Assembly (NCBI GenBank): GCA_917880885.1
Contig: OU862913.1
Coordinates: 44,239,460-44,303,459 of the forward strand
Reading direction: 5' to 3'
Length of the DNA stretch: 64,000 bases
From: Limnephilus marmoratus
Lineage: Eukaryota; Arthropoda; Insecta; Trichoptera; Limnephilidae
Part shown: positions 10,716 to 20,608 of the stretch, in pieces
Layout of the letters: each line of letters begins with the position of its first letter
How positions within the stretch are numbered: the stretch's first letter is position 1
Position numbers and translations under genes: made by a program
Notes under the pieces: model-generated
Databases searched by the model: none
What the model was told of the DNA's origin: nothing
What the model saw: the letters and a program-made list of their open reading frames with translations, nothing else

Positions 10716-10913
10716 CTACACGAGGGTGTAGGAGGCGGTTTCGAGTCCCGCAGCTTGTACGCTCTGGTCGATCCACGTGCGGAGCTTGGCCACGTGTGCG
10801 TAGGCCGCAGGTACGTCCTTCTCGCCGCAACCAATGCCCCAAGCCACGATGCCTGCTTGAAGATATCTCCCCGCCACTGGTGATGGGCAGACTAATGGGC
10901 CACCTCCGTCTCC
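10716..10913 (-). CDS. Terminal exon of a trypsin-fold serine protease homologue (SPH)
   Basis: The minus strand reads [20 protein letters not shown], then [20 protein letters not shown], then [11 protein letters not shown], and stops with TAG at 10718-10716. A good acceptor (TTGTATTCCAG) sits just before the exon at 10914, phase 0, where the preceding exon would end in CQ. This is the C-terminal part of the S1 trypsin fold, with the [10 protein letters not shown] strand and the final WI-D helix. The nucleophile position of GDSGGP is Gly, the hallmark of clip-domain serine protease homologues that act as non-catalytic cofactors in prophenoloxidase activation. GC content is far above its surroundings, as for a real coding exon. 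No other exon was found within several kb, so it is either the last exon of a gene with long introns or an isolated fragment. Confidence 0.75.
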   Translation of the reverse strand, partial: GDGGGPLVCPSPVAGRYLQAGIVAWGIGCGEKDVPAAYAHVAKLRTWIDQSVQAAGLETASYTLV

Positions 10914-10963
10914 CTGGAATACAACAACTCTCATTATATCAAACATGTCGGTACATTGATTAG

Positions 10964-11170
10964 TTAACCCCTCTAAGGTTCATTTGTTTGCTTTTGGAAA
11001 CAGCTCACATAGGTCTCTCTTACTGCCATGGTCAGAAATATGATCTAAATGGTGTTAGAAAGAGAAAACATCATGCTTTATATTTGAATCTAGAAGTTAT
11101 CCATAGAAAAATTAAAATGTACAACTCTATGAAATCAAAGATTCTGACAACAATTTGAGAAAAATATGAA
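10964..11170. mobile_element. TTAA-type MITE, family X copy C (3' truncated)
   Basis: TTAA at 10964-10967 is followed by CCCCTCTAAGGTTCATTTG and the family interior GAAATATGATCTAAATGGTG. It stops matching near 11170, where a LINE relic begins, so the right end is lost. Confidence 0.6.
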
Positions 11171-11189
11171 ACTTCGTGAATAATTGGCT

Positions 11190-11950
11190 GGTAGAGATAT
11201 TGAAAGAAGGGTAAATGCAGGTAACTCCATTAATGCACTAGGTGCTAATAAAAACTATCAAAAGAAGCGAAGCTTGCAGTCTACAATGGAGTGCTGATAC
11301 CTACCCTGATGTATGGCAGTGAGGCATGGAACTGGCAGAGGAAGGATGAAAGTAAACTGAATGCTATAGAAATGAGATCCCTGAGGCGTATGTGTACTAA
11401 AACCATGTATGATCGTGTGAGCAATGTGGACATCCTCAAAGAATGCAAGGCTGATGTATGCGTGGTTCGCTAAGTTTGGTGATTTAGCAGGGGTGTCCGG
11501 GTTCATGGGGTGAGGTTTGTCTAGGTCTTGGAGGTGGATGACCAGGACACACTGAACTCTTAATTCCTACCAACCCCTTAAACCCTTTTCCTTCCCAGAA
11601 CTCCCCCTCTCCTTCTTTTCCTTAAAAAACCCTTCACACAGCATCCCCAAAGATGGAACAGGCCCTGAGGGAAATTATTTTCCTCAAGGCCTCCTGTGTG
11701 GAGTTCATGTAAAAAAAAAGCGTAATGAGTAAGATTAAGAAAGGGACCCCCTGATAGTTTGGGCATGTAGAGCAAATGAACAAAGAATGTAGTGTAAGAA
11801 GAATATGTGACGCACATGTGAATGGTAAAAGAAGTCAAGGATGCCCGAGACAGACATGGCACAACCAAGTGAATCAGATATTTGTTTATAAAATTGAGAA
11901 TTATCGCCCAAGTTGAGAACCTATGATGTACATTATGCATGTGTTCAAAA
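11190..11950 (+). pseudogene. Non-LTR retrotransposon ORF2 C-terminal relic, interrupted by SINE B
   Basis: Before the interruption it reads LIPTLMYGSEAWNWQRKDES and LNAIEMRSLRRMCTKTMYDR, the post-RT thumb/connection region of insect RTE/I-type endonuclease-reverse transcriptases. After the SINE (11462-11722) it resumes with WFGHVERMNKECSVRR and GKRSQGCPRQTWHNQVNQI, matching the GRPRKTW motif seen in the minus copy at 43873-44148. The SINE therefore inserted into an already integrated LINE. No RT catalytic motifs are present. Confidence 0.75.
11462..11722 (+). mobile_element. SINE family B, plus copy nested in a LINE relic
   Basis: Starts GGTTCGCTAAGTTTGGTGAT and ends AAGGCCTCCTGTGTGGAGTT plus an A-run. 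The middle section of the full-length copy is deleted. Coding homology of the host LINE continues on both sides. Confidence 0.7.
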
Positions 11951-12365
11951 TCGACTAGGGATACGTTCGTAAATCAATTTAGGATTCATAAACCAATTGG
12001 GCGTTTTAAAATTAGCCAATATTTAGGTTCACTTTACCCCCCCCCCCCTCCAGATCCGAATCTACTCATACAATTTATAAATTGGTAACATTTAAATAAC
12101 AGTTTTACTATGTTTTAATGTATGGATGTCTATATATGTGTATCTTGTATCTTTTCCCATTTTTCTTCTGCATTTTGTGTGGAGGCACAGCATCCCCTGC
12201 CTCACAGCATGAACCGCCACCATTCTGTTTGTAGTGTTCAGTACTTTTGATATGCCCCAAAACACTTTAAATTGCGAAGGTTTTTTGCAATGATCAGTAG
12301 ATTCCCAATATTCACAATCAGGTTTATTTATGTTTACGTATTTACAATAATAATGATACAAGTTG
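11951..12365. other. AT-rich spacer with a C-run
   Basis: The section near 11900-11990 (GAGAACCTATGATGTACATT...) resembles part of the 34.4 and 40.0 kb duplicated blocks (GAGAACCTATGACGTACAC). A run of C lies at ~12038-12047. The minus-strand frame 12092-12361 has no recognised domain. Confidence 0.35.
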
Positions 12366-12775
12366 GCCGACCTAACTGGAAGAGAGGAAGTTTGAATCTG
12401 GGGTGGCGGTGCGGTACCAACCTAACTGGAAGAGAGGAAGTTTGAATCTGGGGTGGCGGTGCGGTGCCGACCTAACTAGAAGAGAGGAAGTTTGAATCTG
12501 GGGTGGCGGTGCGGTGCCGACCTAACTGGAAGAGAGGAAGTTTGAATCTGGGGTGGCGGTGCGGTGCCGACCTAACTGGAAGAGAGGAAGTTTGAATCTG
12601 AAGTGGCGGTGCGGTGCCGACCTAACTGGAAAAGAGGAAGTTTGAATCTGGGGCGGCGGTGCGGTGCCGACCTAACTGGAAGAGAGGAAGTTAGAATCTG
12701 GGGTGGCGGTGCGGTGCCGACCTAACTGGAAGAGAGGAAGTTTGAATCTGGGGTGGCGGTGCGGTGCCGACCTTC
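12366..12775. repeat. Tandem array, 50-bp GC-rich unit x 8
   Basis: Units beginning CCTAACTGGAAGAGAGGAAG recur at 12371, 12421, 12471 and so on to ~12721, with a few substitutions per copy. Each unit holds GGTGGCGGTGCGGTGCCGAC, so the array is a GC-rich island in AT-rich DNA. Confidence 0.9.
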
Positions 12776-12984
12776 GAGTTAGCAGAGGTGAGACCGATAT
12801 AAGTACTTACTTATAATCTCACGTATTAATGTTAACGCCATTTTATGGTATTTAATTAGTCAGGCACGCCTCATAACTCATACGTATATCTGATAATGTT
12901 ATGTTATTGTGAAAACAAACTTATGTGTTTGAGTGGTTAAATAAATAAAATAGCTATAGTTAAAATTGCTCGGCGACCAGGTTT

Positions 12985-13215
12985 CGACCACGAATAATTT
13001 TGAATGTTGATAAAATGGCCGTTTATAAATAAATAAAGCAACGACATTTTCAAGAATCCGAGCTGCTCCCCTTGTTGGTATTTATCTATTGGAAATGATA
13101 ATAAGTGATAAGAAAGGTGTGGTTGGTTGGAATTGTGAGAAGCTCAAAACAGACTAGGTACTGATATTTCTAATACCTGAATACATTTCTTATTATTTAT
13201 TTACCAAATACGAGT
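12985..13215 (+). repeat. Dispersed repeat family Z, copy 1
   Basis: Shares CACGAATAATTTTGAATGTT, GTGATAAGAAAGGTGTGGTT and CCTGAATACATTTCTTATTA with 25095-25275. Non-coding; class unknown. Confidence 0.6.
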
Positions 13216-13540
13216 ATAAGGGGTCCATAAAAGAATATTTCTCTGATGTTTCGTGAATAATGTTAAGTTTCTATTGTTTATATTTCTGTTATGATTTTAT
13301 ATATGTCTACAACCTATCTCCACGGCTACCAATAAATTGATCAATTTTTTGTTTTTCAATTTCTTGATATATATATATATATATATATATTTATTTTTTT
13401 GTTCTTTTGTATAGTTTTTGGACTTATGTATTTTCCTTTCTTATAAATTTTATTTACTTATTATTATTATGCTGTCTCAGTAGAGGTAAAGTCATACGGA
13501 GGAAATCCATAATTGGTTTTATTTTTGATATATAATACTT
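13216..13540. repeat. AT-rich spacer with (TA)n microsatellite
   Basis: A pure TA run lies at about 13368-13391, flanked by T-rich sequence. No gene is seen. Confidence 0.6.
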
Positions 13541-14057
13541 ACTAGCAGACCCGGCCACACGTTGCTGTGGCTAACGAAACACAACGCCATTACCCAATCT
13601 TTATAAAATCCACACCACTCGCTTGCCAGCTGCCCGCTGCCCGCTGCCTGAATTGAATATTTGAATTTATCGGCTTTTCTCTACTATAATAAGCATGTAT
13701 TATACATATAAACTAATTAACTCGCCACTAATTATACAATGCTTGCAATGCAACACTGGATATTTGAAAAGGGAAAATCAAATACCTACTTACTCTAGGA
13801 CATCTATTTTCCAATTTCTTCCGTAGAACGAATTTCAAAAGTGACTATAGTACAGCCGGCCGTTTTAAATCGCACAAAAATATGTTTTCATTGAATTTCT
13901 CGGCTTTTCTCTAATATAATTTACATGTATTATACATATAAACATTCCTCTTCAATCACTCTATCTATTGGTGAAAACCGTATGAAAATCCGTTGCGTAG
14001 TTTAAAAGATTAACGCGCACATACATTTTGAGCGACTTCATTTTATACTATGTAATA
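13541..14057 (+). repeat. Interspersed repeat with ACTAGCAGACCCGG head
   Basis: Starts ACTAGCAGACCCGGCCACAC and ends near CATTTTATACTATGTAATAA. Inside are two near-identical motifs (CTCGGCTTTTCTCTA at ~13668 and 13900) and the family block GTGAAAACCGTATGAAAATC. It belongs to the same broad repeat class as 1020-1697 and 47135-47600. Confidence 0.5.
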
Positions 14058-14129
14058 AAGTACAAACTGAAATAAATGTAAACTGTCGATTTCCCGTTAA
14101 TTAATAAATATAAAAATAAAATGAAAATA

Positions 14130-15282
14130 AAGTAAGTGACTATAAATTACTGGTCACTCTAATAAATTCAGCAGTTTACGCTGATTTCGGTAAGTGACTA
14201 TAAATGATTAGTCACTCTATTAAATCCTGCGGTTCACGCTGATTCCAGTAAATTACAATAAATAATTGGTCACTCTAATAAATTCGGCAGTTTACGCTGA
14301 TTCCAGTAAGTCACCATAGATTATTGGTCACCCTAATACATTCTGGAGTTGACGCTGATTCCAGTAAGTCACCATAGATTATTGGTCACCCTAATACATT
14401 CTGGAGTTGACGCTGATTCCAGTAAGTCACCATAGATTATTGGTCACCCTAATACATTCTGGAGTTGACGCTGATTCCAGTAAGTCACCATAGATTATTG
14501 GTCACCCTAATACATTCTGGAGTTGACGCTGATTCAAATAATTTTGATGACCTCCGTAGTCCAGTGGGTAAGACTCTTGACTCACAATCCGGAGGTCGCG
14601 GGTTCGAACCCGGCATGCGCAAATAAATTTTATTTGATTAATTTGTGTTATTTCACAATTAATTCATTTAAAATAATATATAGTATATTTGCGGCATGTT
14701 CCAGAGTGGAAGATACTCTCAGTATTGCCCTGGTGTAAGACCACCATTCAGAATTGAAACGTTGCTCGAAAATGGCTTTAGCCGTGTTTGGTGACCAGAT
14801 CTGAATAGCCAGGTACTTCCCAACCATCCTCTTCCTCACCTCCTTCCCCTCCCCACTACCTTCAGCCTCACAACATACCCCAATTGGAGATGCCATAGTC
14901 TCACTGGCTCCAGACGGGAGCAGTTGAGATTCTTGTGCGGTATTCACTGTAAAAAAAAAAGTGACTATAAATCATTGGTCACTCTAATAAATCCTGCGGT
15001 TTACGCTGATTCAAGTAAGTGACTATAAATCATTGGTCACTCTAATAAATCCTGCGGTTTACGCTGATTCAAGTAAGTTACTATAAATCATTGGTCACTC
15101 TAATAAATCCTGCGGTTTACGCTGATTCAAGTAAGTTACTATAAATCATTGGTCACTCTAATAAATCCTGCGGTTTACGCTGATTCAAGTAAGTTACTAC
15201 AAATCATTGGTCACTCTAATAAATCCTGCGGTTTACGCTGATTCAAGTAAGTTACTACAAATCATTGGTCACTCTAATTTTC
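14130..15282. repeat. Tandem array, ~58-bp unit, ~13 copies, split by a SINE
   Basis: Units of the form GTAAGTCACCATAGATTATT...ACGCTGATTCCA repeat every 58 bp from ~14132 to 14534 and again from ~14960 to 15280. Two subfamilies exist: the CACC/ATACATTCTGGAGTTGAC type, homogeneous just left of the SINE, and the GTGACTATAAATCATTGG/CCTGCGGTTTAC type, homogeneous right of it. A SINE A copy sits between the halves. Confidence 0.9.
14549..14957 (+). mobile_element. SINE family A inserted in the 58-bp array
   Basis: tRNA-like head GACCTCCGTAGTCCAGTGGG, B box GGTTCGAACCC near 14602, full family body, and a 3' A-run at 14950-14960 directly abutting array sequence. This is the most complete copy and a good family reference. 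Confidence 0.85.
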
Positions 15283-15447
15283 CCACGCCAAGTCATCAAA
15301 CCACTTTGGATGACTAGGGCAGAGGTGTTGGTTATCCAATGAATAGTTCCAGGGTCGGTGGTACCCATACCGGCCTCTAAAATTTTTGATTACGCTGTAA
15401 GCATAACTGTAATACAAAGAAAATTAAAATTTTTGATTATGCTGTAA

Positions 15448-15609
15448 GGGAACGTACCCATACTACGTGACACGTTTAGGGGAGGGGGGGTCTTCAAAAT
15501 ACCACGCTCGAAACAAATGAGCGGCGGATTGCTTAGGTTTTTGGTCACCGGAGGGGGGGGGGGGGTTAAAAATTGCAAATAGTTGGTCACATAGTATGGG
15601 TACGTTCCC
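15448..15609. mobile_element. 162-bp MITE with TAA target duplication, PIF/Harbinger-like
   Basis: Terminal inverted repeats GGGAACGTACCCATACTA and its complement TAGTATGGGTACGTTCCC are flanked by TAA at 15445-15447 and 15610-15612. The uninterrupted host motif (GCTGTAAGCATAACTG) occurs nearby, showing the empty site. A 3-bp TWA duplication is typical of PIF/Harbinger. The interior holds G-runs (15481-15489, 15552-15564). Confidence 0.8.
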
Positions 15610-15611
15610 TA

Positions 15612-15920
15612 AGCATAACTGTAGCACAAAGAGAATTTAAATTTTTGAATTTGCTGTAAGCATGAGGGGGTGTACACATAAAACATAAAGCTATAATATG
15701 CTGAAATACGTCAAGCCACACTTACATAGTACAAGGAGAATTTAAATTTCTGATTATGCTGTAAGCATAACTGAAGCACAAAGAGAATTTAAATTTTTGA
15801 TTTTGCTGTAAGCATGAGGGGGTGTACACATAAAGCTATAATATGCTGAAATACGTCAAGCCACACTTACATAGTACAAGGAGAATTTAAATTTCTGATT
15901 ATGCTGTGATCATAACTGTA
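15612..15920. repeat. Tandem units of a non-coding repeat (host of the MITE)
   Basis: Landmarks GCTGTAAGCATGAGGGGGTG (15651 and 15805) and ACATAGTACAAGGAGAATTT (15724 and 15875) recur at ~155-bp spacing. An earlier copy at 15385-15447 is broken by the MITE. AATATGCTGAAATACGTCAAG also resembles 43588 onward. Confidence 0.65.
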
Positions 15921-16624
15921 GTACAAAGAGTATTTTAAGTTAAAATGAAATCTAATTATAAATGTGTAATTTTGGGACACCCTTTATTTATTTCGTTTAA
16001 GGCAATTTAACACAAATTTAATATTGACTTTCCACTCCTCGGATGTTTCATAGGAAGTAATAAAATGATTATTGTTAAGCCGCCCTATATCCTTTCTCTG
16101 ATAACATATTATAATGTTTATTTAGCACTTGAAATTGCTTTTCCCAGAACATGGGCTATTTACAAGTCAGCTTTAATATTTGATTAGCCTAAATAAATTA
16201 AATATATTTTTGAACACGCCATCTATGTACCTTTTCTTGTCGAGGATCTTAACCACTTGAACACCGAGGTCATCAACTGACATTTTTCGTTGTTAAATTT
16301 GTATTCTTTCTAAATAAATGTTCAATTTTTTTTTATTAGCTTTATATTTTTTTCTTTTAGAGACAACTATCCTTGTTTTGTAATCGAAAATTCAAACCGG
16401 AGTAAAATCAATAATATTTTGATAGTGGGGGGCTGTGTTAGTTGTAGATCTAGACTAGGTTTTCCAAAATCCTGCACCTTTTTCAAATCCCGCAGGACTA
16501 CGGGATAGAATATAGACACGCCGCGGGATTTGTGGGAATTTTGTTAAGGGATATTAAAATAAAGCCAACATTTCATTATTTTTTTCATTATTTGGTATCA
16601 TTTTTTTTTTATTCTAGTTCTAGC
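15921..16624. other. AT-rich spacer, no gene recognised
   Basis: 16480-16530 contains repeated CCGC/GCGGG words (CCGCAGGACTACGGGATAG) of a type also seen near 43800. No coding frame is convincing. Confidence 0.3.
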
Positions 16625-16686
16625 AGCAAGGTACGTGTCATTATTGGCGCCCAACGTGGGGCGCCAATAATGACACGTACCTTGCT
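16625..16686. repeat. Perfect hairpin containing a tRNA-Lys-type primer-binding sequence
   Basis: Arms 16625-16651 and 16660-16686 (27 bp) are exactly complementary. The centre 16645-16662 reads TGGCGCCCAACGTGGGGC, which equals the complement of the 3' end of tRNA-Lys(CUU) and is the classical primer-binding sequence of Lys-primed LTR elements. No LTR pair, gag or pol was found around it. Confidence 0.7.
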
Positions 16687-16869
16687 CTGTTAGCAAAGAA
16701 ATTCCGTATGCATGAGCTCTCATCATCATCTCAGGGTCCTGCGTGGGATAAAAGAAAGCTACTATCTGATGTTAATAAAAGAACTCACATTAAACAAAAT
16801 GTACTTGTTATTATTGACAAGCAAAAACATAATCTACATAAATACCTTTGTAAACTCATAAAGGTGTAG
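16660..16869 (+). other. Open frame of unknown status downstream of the hairpin
   Basis: A frame without an early ATG reads NNDTYLALLAKKFRMHELSS and continues to a TAG at ~16869 (~69 codons, rich in K, N and L). I recognise no domain. It could be a spliced exon end or a retroelement fragment; a (GA)n run follows at 16870. Confidence 0.25.
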
Positions 16870-16959
16870 AGAGAGAGAGAGATAATTCAGTTATTTTAGT
16901 AGAATCCACTCCAAATGATCATTCGTAGCTTGCTATAGTTAATATGGCGCAGCTCTTCC

Positions 16960-17425
16960 AACCTCAGCGACAAGGGCTCCAGATAGCTGAAGAATAGCCC
17001 CAGAGCTGCCGCTTCGCATGCCCATGACTCCGTGAAGCAGTCCACCCACATGCCCGCTGATCACAATGGGTCCGATGCCATCTCTCAGCATTGAAAGGAT
17101 ATAACCCGCAGTTCTAGATTGTAAATGTCATTTAAGAAATGCCTGCAGTCTTCAACAAAGTTGTCCTCGGTGATATTGGATTGTACGTGGCACAAGAATC
17201 TCAGTTCTAAGCACAAGAACACCAACCTTAGGTACCAGGCACACAGACATCATAAACACTTCCACTAGATTGTAATATTACATAGGTAACTCGATATCTC
17301 GTGATCATCACAATAAAAGTTTTCCTTGCCTCGAAAAAACAATCAACATCCTGCGTGTACCGCGACCCGGTACTATTTAACAGTCTCGTAAAGGCATCAC
17401 GTCTGTTACACGCATAATATTGCAA
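16960..17425 (-). pseudogene. Coding-looking block of an unrecognised gene, probably frameshifted
   Basis: On the minus strand three overlapping frames look protein-like and are GC-richer than the surroundings. 17425-17231 begins MQYYACNRRDAFTRLLNSTG. A second frame, ~17220-17080, includes CHVQSNITEDNFVEDCRHFL. A third, ~17110-16963, includes GIGPIVISGHVGGLLHGVMG and ends AEVGRAAPY before TAA. No canonical short introns join them, so I favour a decayed gene or processed copy with frameshifts. I do not recognise the family. Confidence 0.35.
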
Positions 17426-17898
17426 ATTTACACAATAGTATCAAAAGTATCAAAACTCCTTACAAATCAAAACTTCCGACAAATTCCTTGTTCTGTCATG
17501 ACGTGGCCCTTCTAACAATTTTTTCTTTTCAAAACAAAAAAACAATCGAACAACGTTCCGGCAATTTGAATTTGTTATCAATCGTTCCAACTGCACCCGA
17601 AATTAATAATACTCCTTACTCCTTCTGAGCAAGTAGGTACCGATTGAATAACTACCAAGAAAATAATTACGTTATAATAGGTCTCGCAACTCGCAAGTCA
17701 AAGTTGACTGTGTCACAGTACTCACACAGATGCAAAACTTTCATACAGTGTGTTTCGTTTTAGGCTTTAAAAAAAAAACAATTAATGATTATTTCACAAT
17801 TGAGAATTCGAAGCCAAAGCGTGTTGAAGATGGTCACATAAAACTTATTATGTTTTACAACATCGTTATTGAAATACTGAAGGTTATCAATTTAATTC
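17426..17898. other. No gene or repeat recognised
   Basis: Mixed-composition sequence. The 66-codon + frame at 17730-17930 partly overlaps the following 81-bp array and shows no domain. Confidence 0.3.
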
Positions 17899-18139
17899 AC
17901 TATCATTCGAAGTGTCTGCAATCAATGTAATATCTGGTGAGAGGCTCAGAGGTTTCTCAACAGTCTAAGTTTGTTAAACACTATCATTCGAAGTGTCTGC
18001 AATCAATGTAATATCTGGTGAGAGGCTCAGAGGTTTCTCAACAGTCTGAGTTTGTTAAACACTATCATTCGAAGTGTCTGCAATCAATTTAGTATCTGGT
18101 GAGAGGCTCAGAGGTTTCTCAACAGTCTGAGTTTGAAGT
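17899..18139. repeat. Tandem array, 81-bp unit x 3
   Basis: CTATCATTCGAAGTGTCTGC recurs at ~17900, 17981 and 18062, with two or three differences between copies. Confidence 0.9.
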
Positions 18140-18542
18140 AATTTATTTTGCCTAGTCGTAATTGCCTACTCTCCAAAGCCTTGGTTGCCAGTATATCTTT
18201 CGAGCCGATATACATTTTGCGGCTACCTCTCTTATTTTGCCAGAATTCCAGCTCCTTCTTGGGTATTTTTACCAAACATTTACAAAAATCGACACAAACG
18301 GACGCACACAAGAGTTTTTTTGTTGCATCTTCATAAATTTCAGTTTTCTTTTTTGGTATTCGACAATTCTTTAAGCAGTCTACTTACAATTTGACATTGA
18401 GATACAATAAGAATAGACGCTTTATTCCACAGCGTAATTAGATCAATTGCAATTATTTCACAGAAGGATCTTTTCCATTGGATAACCACCGCAAGTCATT
18501 TCTAATCCACAAATAATACTTTATTACATCCAAATAGGCGTA
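18140..18542. other. No gene recognised
   Basis: Several overlapping short frames on both strands with no domain. Ordinary intergenic sequence as far as can be seen. Confidence 0.3.
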
Positions 18543-18950
18543 TTTCGGCGTAGTCCAGCGGTTAGGCTCTTAACTCGCAATCCAAAGGTTGCGGGATCGA
18601 ATCCCGGCGTGGCAAATAAATTTTATTGATTAATTTGCGTCATTTAACAATTTATTCAGTTAAAATAATATATAGTATATTTGCGGCACGTTCCAGAGTG
18701 GAAGACACTCTCAGTATCACCCTGGTGTAAGACCACCATTCAGAATTGAAACGTTGCTTGAAATGGCTTTAGCCGTGTTTGGTGACCAGATCTGAATAGC
18801 CAGATACTTTCCCACCTTCCTCTTCCCTATCTCCTTCCCCTCCACCCTACCTTCAGCCTCACAACATACCCCGATTGGAGATGCCATAGTCTCACTGGTT
18901 CCAGACGAGAGCAGTTGGGACTCTTGTTCGGTATTCATGTAAAAAAAAAT
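18543..18950 (+). mobile_element. SINE family A, plus copy
   Basis: Head GTATTTCGGCGTAGTCCAGC, B box GGGATCGAATCCC near 18595, body with TGTAAGACCACCATTCAGAA, and an A-run ending ~18949. Confidence 0.8.
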
Positions 18951-19383
18951 AAGTTGGTAACACATTGCCTTTTTATATTAATTTTTCTGGGCCATCAAAC
19001 ACAGAACACAATGCATTTTTTCTTGTATTAGGCATATTACAAACAAATCACAATCAAGTTTGTTTGCGTGGCTATTCCAACGAACGTGCGCTCCGAGCTG
19101 ACATCTGTTTTTTTTATTGACTGCATCTGTTGTGTCGCAAAGTATTGTTAAAGGGTGAGGGGAAGAGGGCTAAGTTAGATGGGTGAAAATAAAATCTATT
19201 TTGTGACCTTTAAACAGGAGTAGATGAGATGCTTGTGTATTGACCAAATCTGAAAAAACACCTTTTATTGTAGAACTTTAGTGTCAGTACGCCACCTGAA
19301 GATGAAGTAAGAATTTAATGATATTTTGTGTACTTTACAGGTACCACCAAGGCACCCATTGTGGTAATACTGTCTCTCTGGTT
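18951..19383. other. No gene recognised
   Basis: Intergenic sequence separating a SINE from a LINE relic. No open frame of interest. Confidence 0.3.
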
Positions 19384-20060
19384 TCAATCCTGGGATTGGT
19401 TTGCAGCAATTTCCTCTATTCGTCTCTTCCACTCTTCCCTGTCTTGTGCGGCTCTTTTGAAGTCTGCATATGATGAGCAGCGCACGTCCACCAGCAGGTC
19501 CTCCAGGTACTCTCGGTGTGGGCGTCCACTAGAGTTTTTCTCCTCGGTCTTACCCTCCGTTATGGCATGCAAGAGGCCTTCTTGTCATATTACCTGGCCG
19601 ATCCATCTTGCACGCCTTTTGGACAAGGTCCTGAGCAGGTGCCTTCCTCCTTCGATTCTTTGAAGAACCTCCTCATTTGTAATGTGGTCTCTCCATGAAA
19701 TTCCTAATAGTCTTCTTCAGGACCACATCTCAAAAGCCTCTACTCTCCGTTTATTTCTTTCGGATAGGCACCATGTTTCGCAGCCGTACATCAACATACT
19801 CCATACATAGGTCTTGATGAGGAGTATTCTCAGTTTTAGGTCTATGTTATTCGATTCTATTATTTTCGACCTTTTATTGAATGCAAGCCTAGCCTGGTGT
19901 ATACGGCTGTCGACCTCGCTCTTAGACTGACCGTCCCATGTTATTTTGCTCCTGAGGTATGCAAACTCCTTGGTGTTCTTTAGTGGAACTCCTGACATCT
20001 CTACTCTCATCTGATGTTGCGTTCGGCCTACAGTCAGCAGCTTTGTTTTGTAATTATTAT
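19384..20060 (-). pseudogene. Non-LTR retrotransposon ORF2 C-terminal relic
   Basis: The minus strand reads LLTVGRTQHQMRVEMSGVPL, then EFAYLRSKITWDGQSKSEVD, then SMLMYGCETWCLSERNKRRV. After a frame break it ends with YLEDLLVDVRCSSYADFKRA and EEWKRRIEEIAANQSQD. This is the region after the RT domain in insect endonuclease-reverse-transcriptase elements. The same protein segment occurs at 35802-36280 and 41426-41890. Frameshifts around 19575-19720 inactivate it. Confidence 0.8.
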
Positions 20061-20115
20061 TTTTAATTGTTAAACTAACGTGTTTAAGACAAGATTTTTA
20101 TGCATAGCACAAAGG

Positions 20116-20236
20116 GTAACAATTATTATAAGCAATAATTATCAGCCTGAAACACTCATCCACATTGAAAAATCTTTTCTCGGAAGATTTTTCAATGTGT
20201 TTCAGGCTGATAATTATTGCTTATAATAATTGTTAC
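20116..20236. repeat. 121-bp near-perfect hairpin
   Basis: Outer arms 20116-20155 and 20197-20236 are 40 bp of exact complement. Inner arms 20161-20176 and 20184-20199 (CACATTGAAAAATCTT and complement) also pair. Only a five-base insertion and a 7-base loop are unpaired. Confidence 0.85.
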
Positions 20237-20608
20237 GCTTTGCTTTGTCTTGTGGTAATACAGGAAACGTGAAATTAGGAAAAAAAATCACTCCGCCCTA
20301 CTGCCCAACCGTTCCGAGCAAATTTCATTTAAAAGATAACAATAATGTCAATACTAAATTTCTCTATTTACTAGCCAATTCCTAGAATTGAACGATTTGC
20401 GAATAAAATCGTTAATGTATGAATAGATATACTTGACACTTGATGTTGGCAACTTTGCTCCATTCTACTTGCTAACAAGTCACCCCTTTTTACATATTTT
20501 ATTCTGTTTATAAAATGTTCTCTGTCACATTAAAAACTGTATCCTATACCTAAACAGGTTCCACGTTAACTCAGAATCAAGTCAACTCAACACCTCTTTG
20601 AAAAGTCG
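20237..20608. other. AT-rich spacer, nothing recognised
   Basis: No gene, repeat boundary or regulatory motif identified. Confidence 0.3.

Noticed and set aside
14648..14947. 99-codon minus-strand frame (and the related frame at 18717-18965)
   Set aside because: Both are antisense readings of SINE A bodies, as shown by the shared sequence in seven copies.
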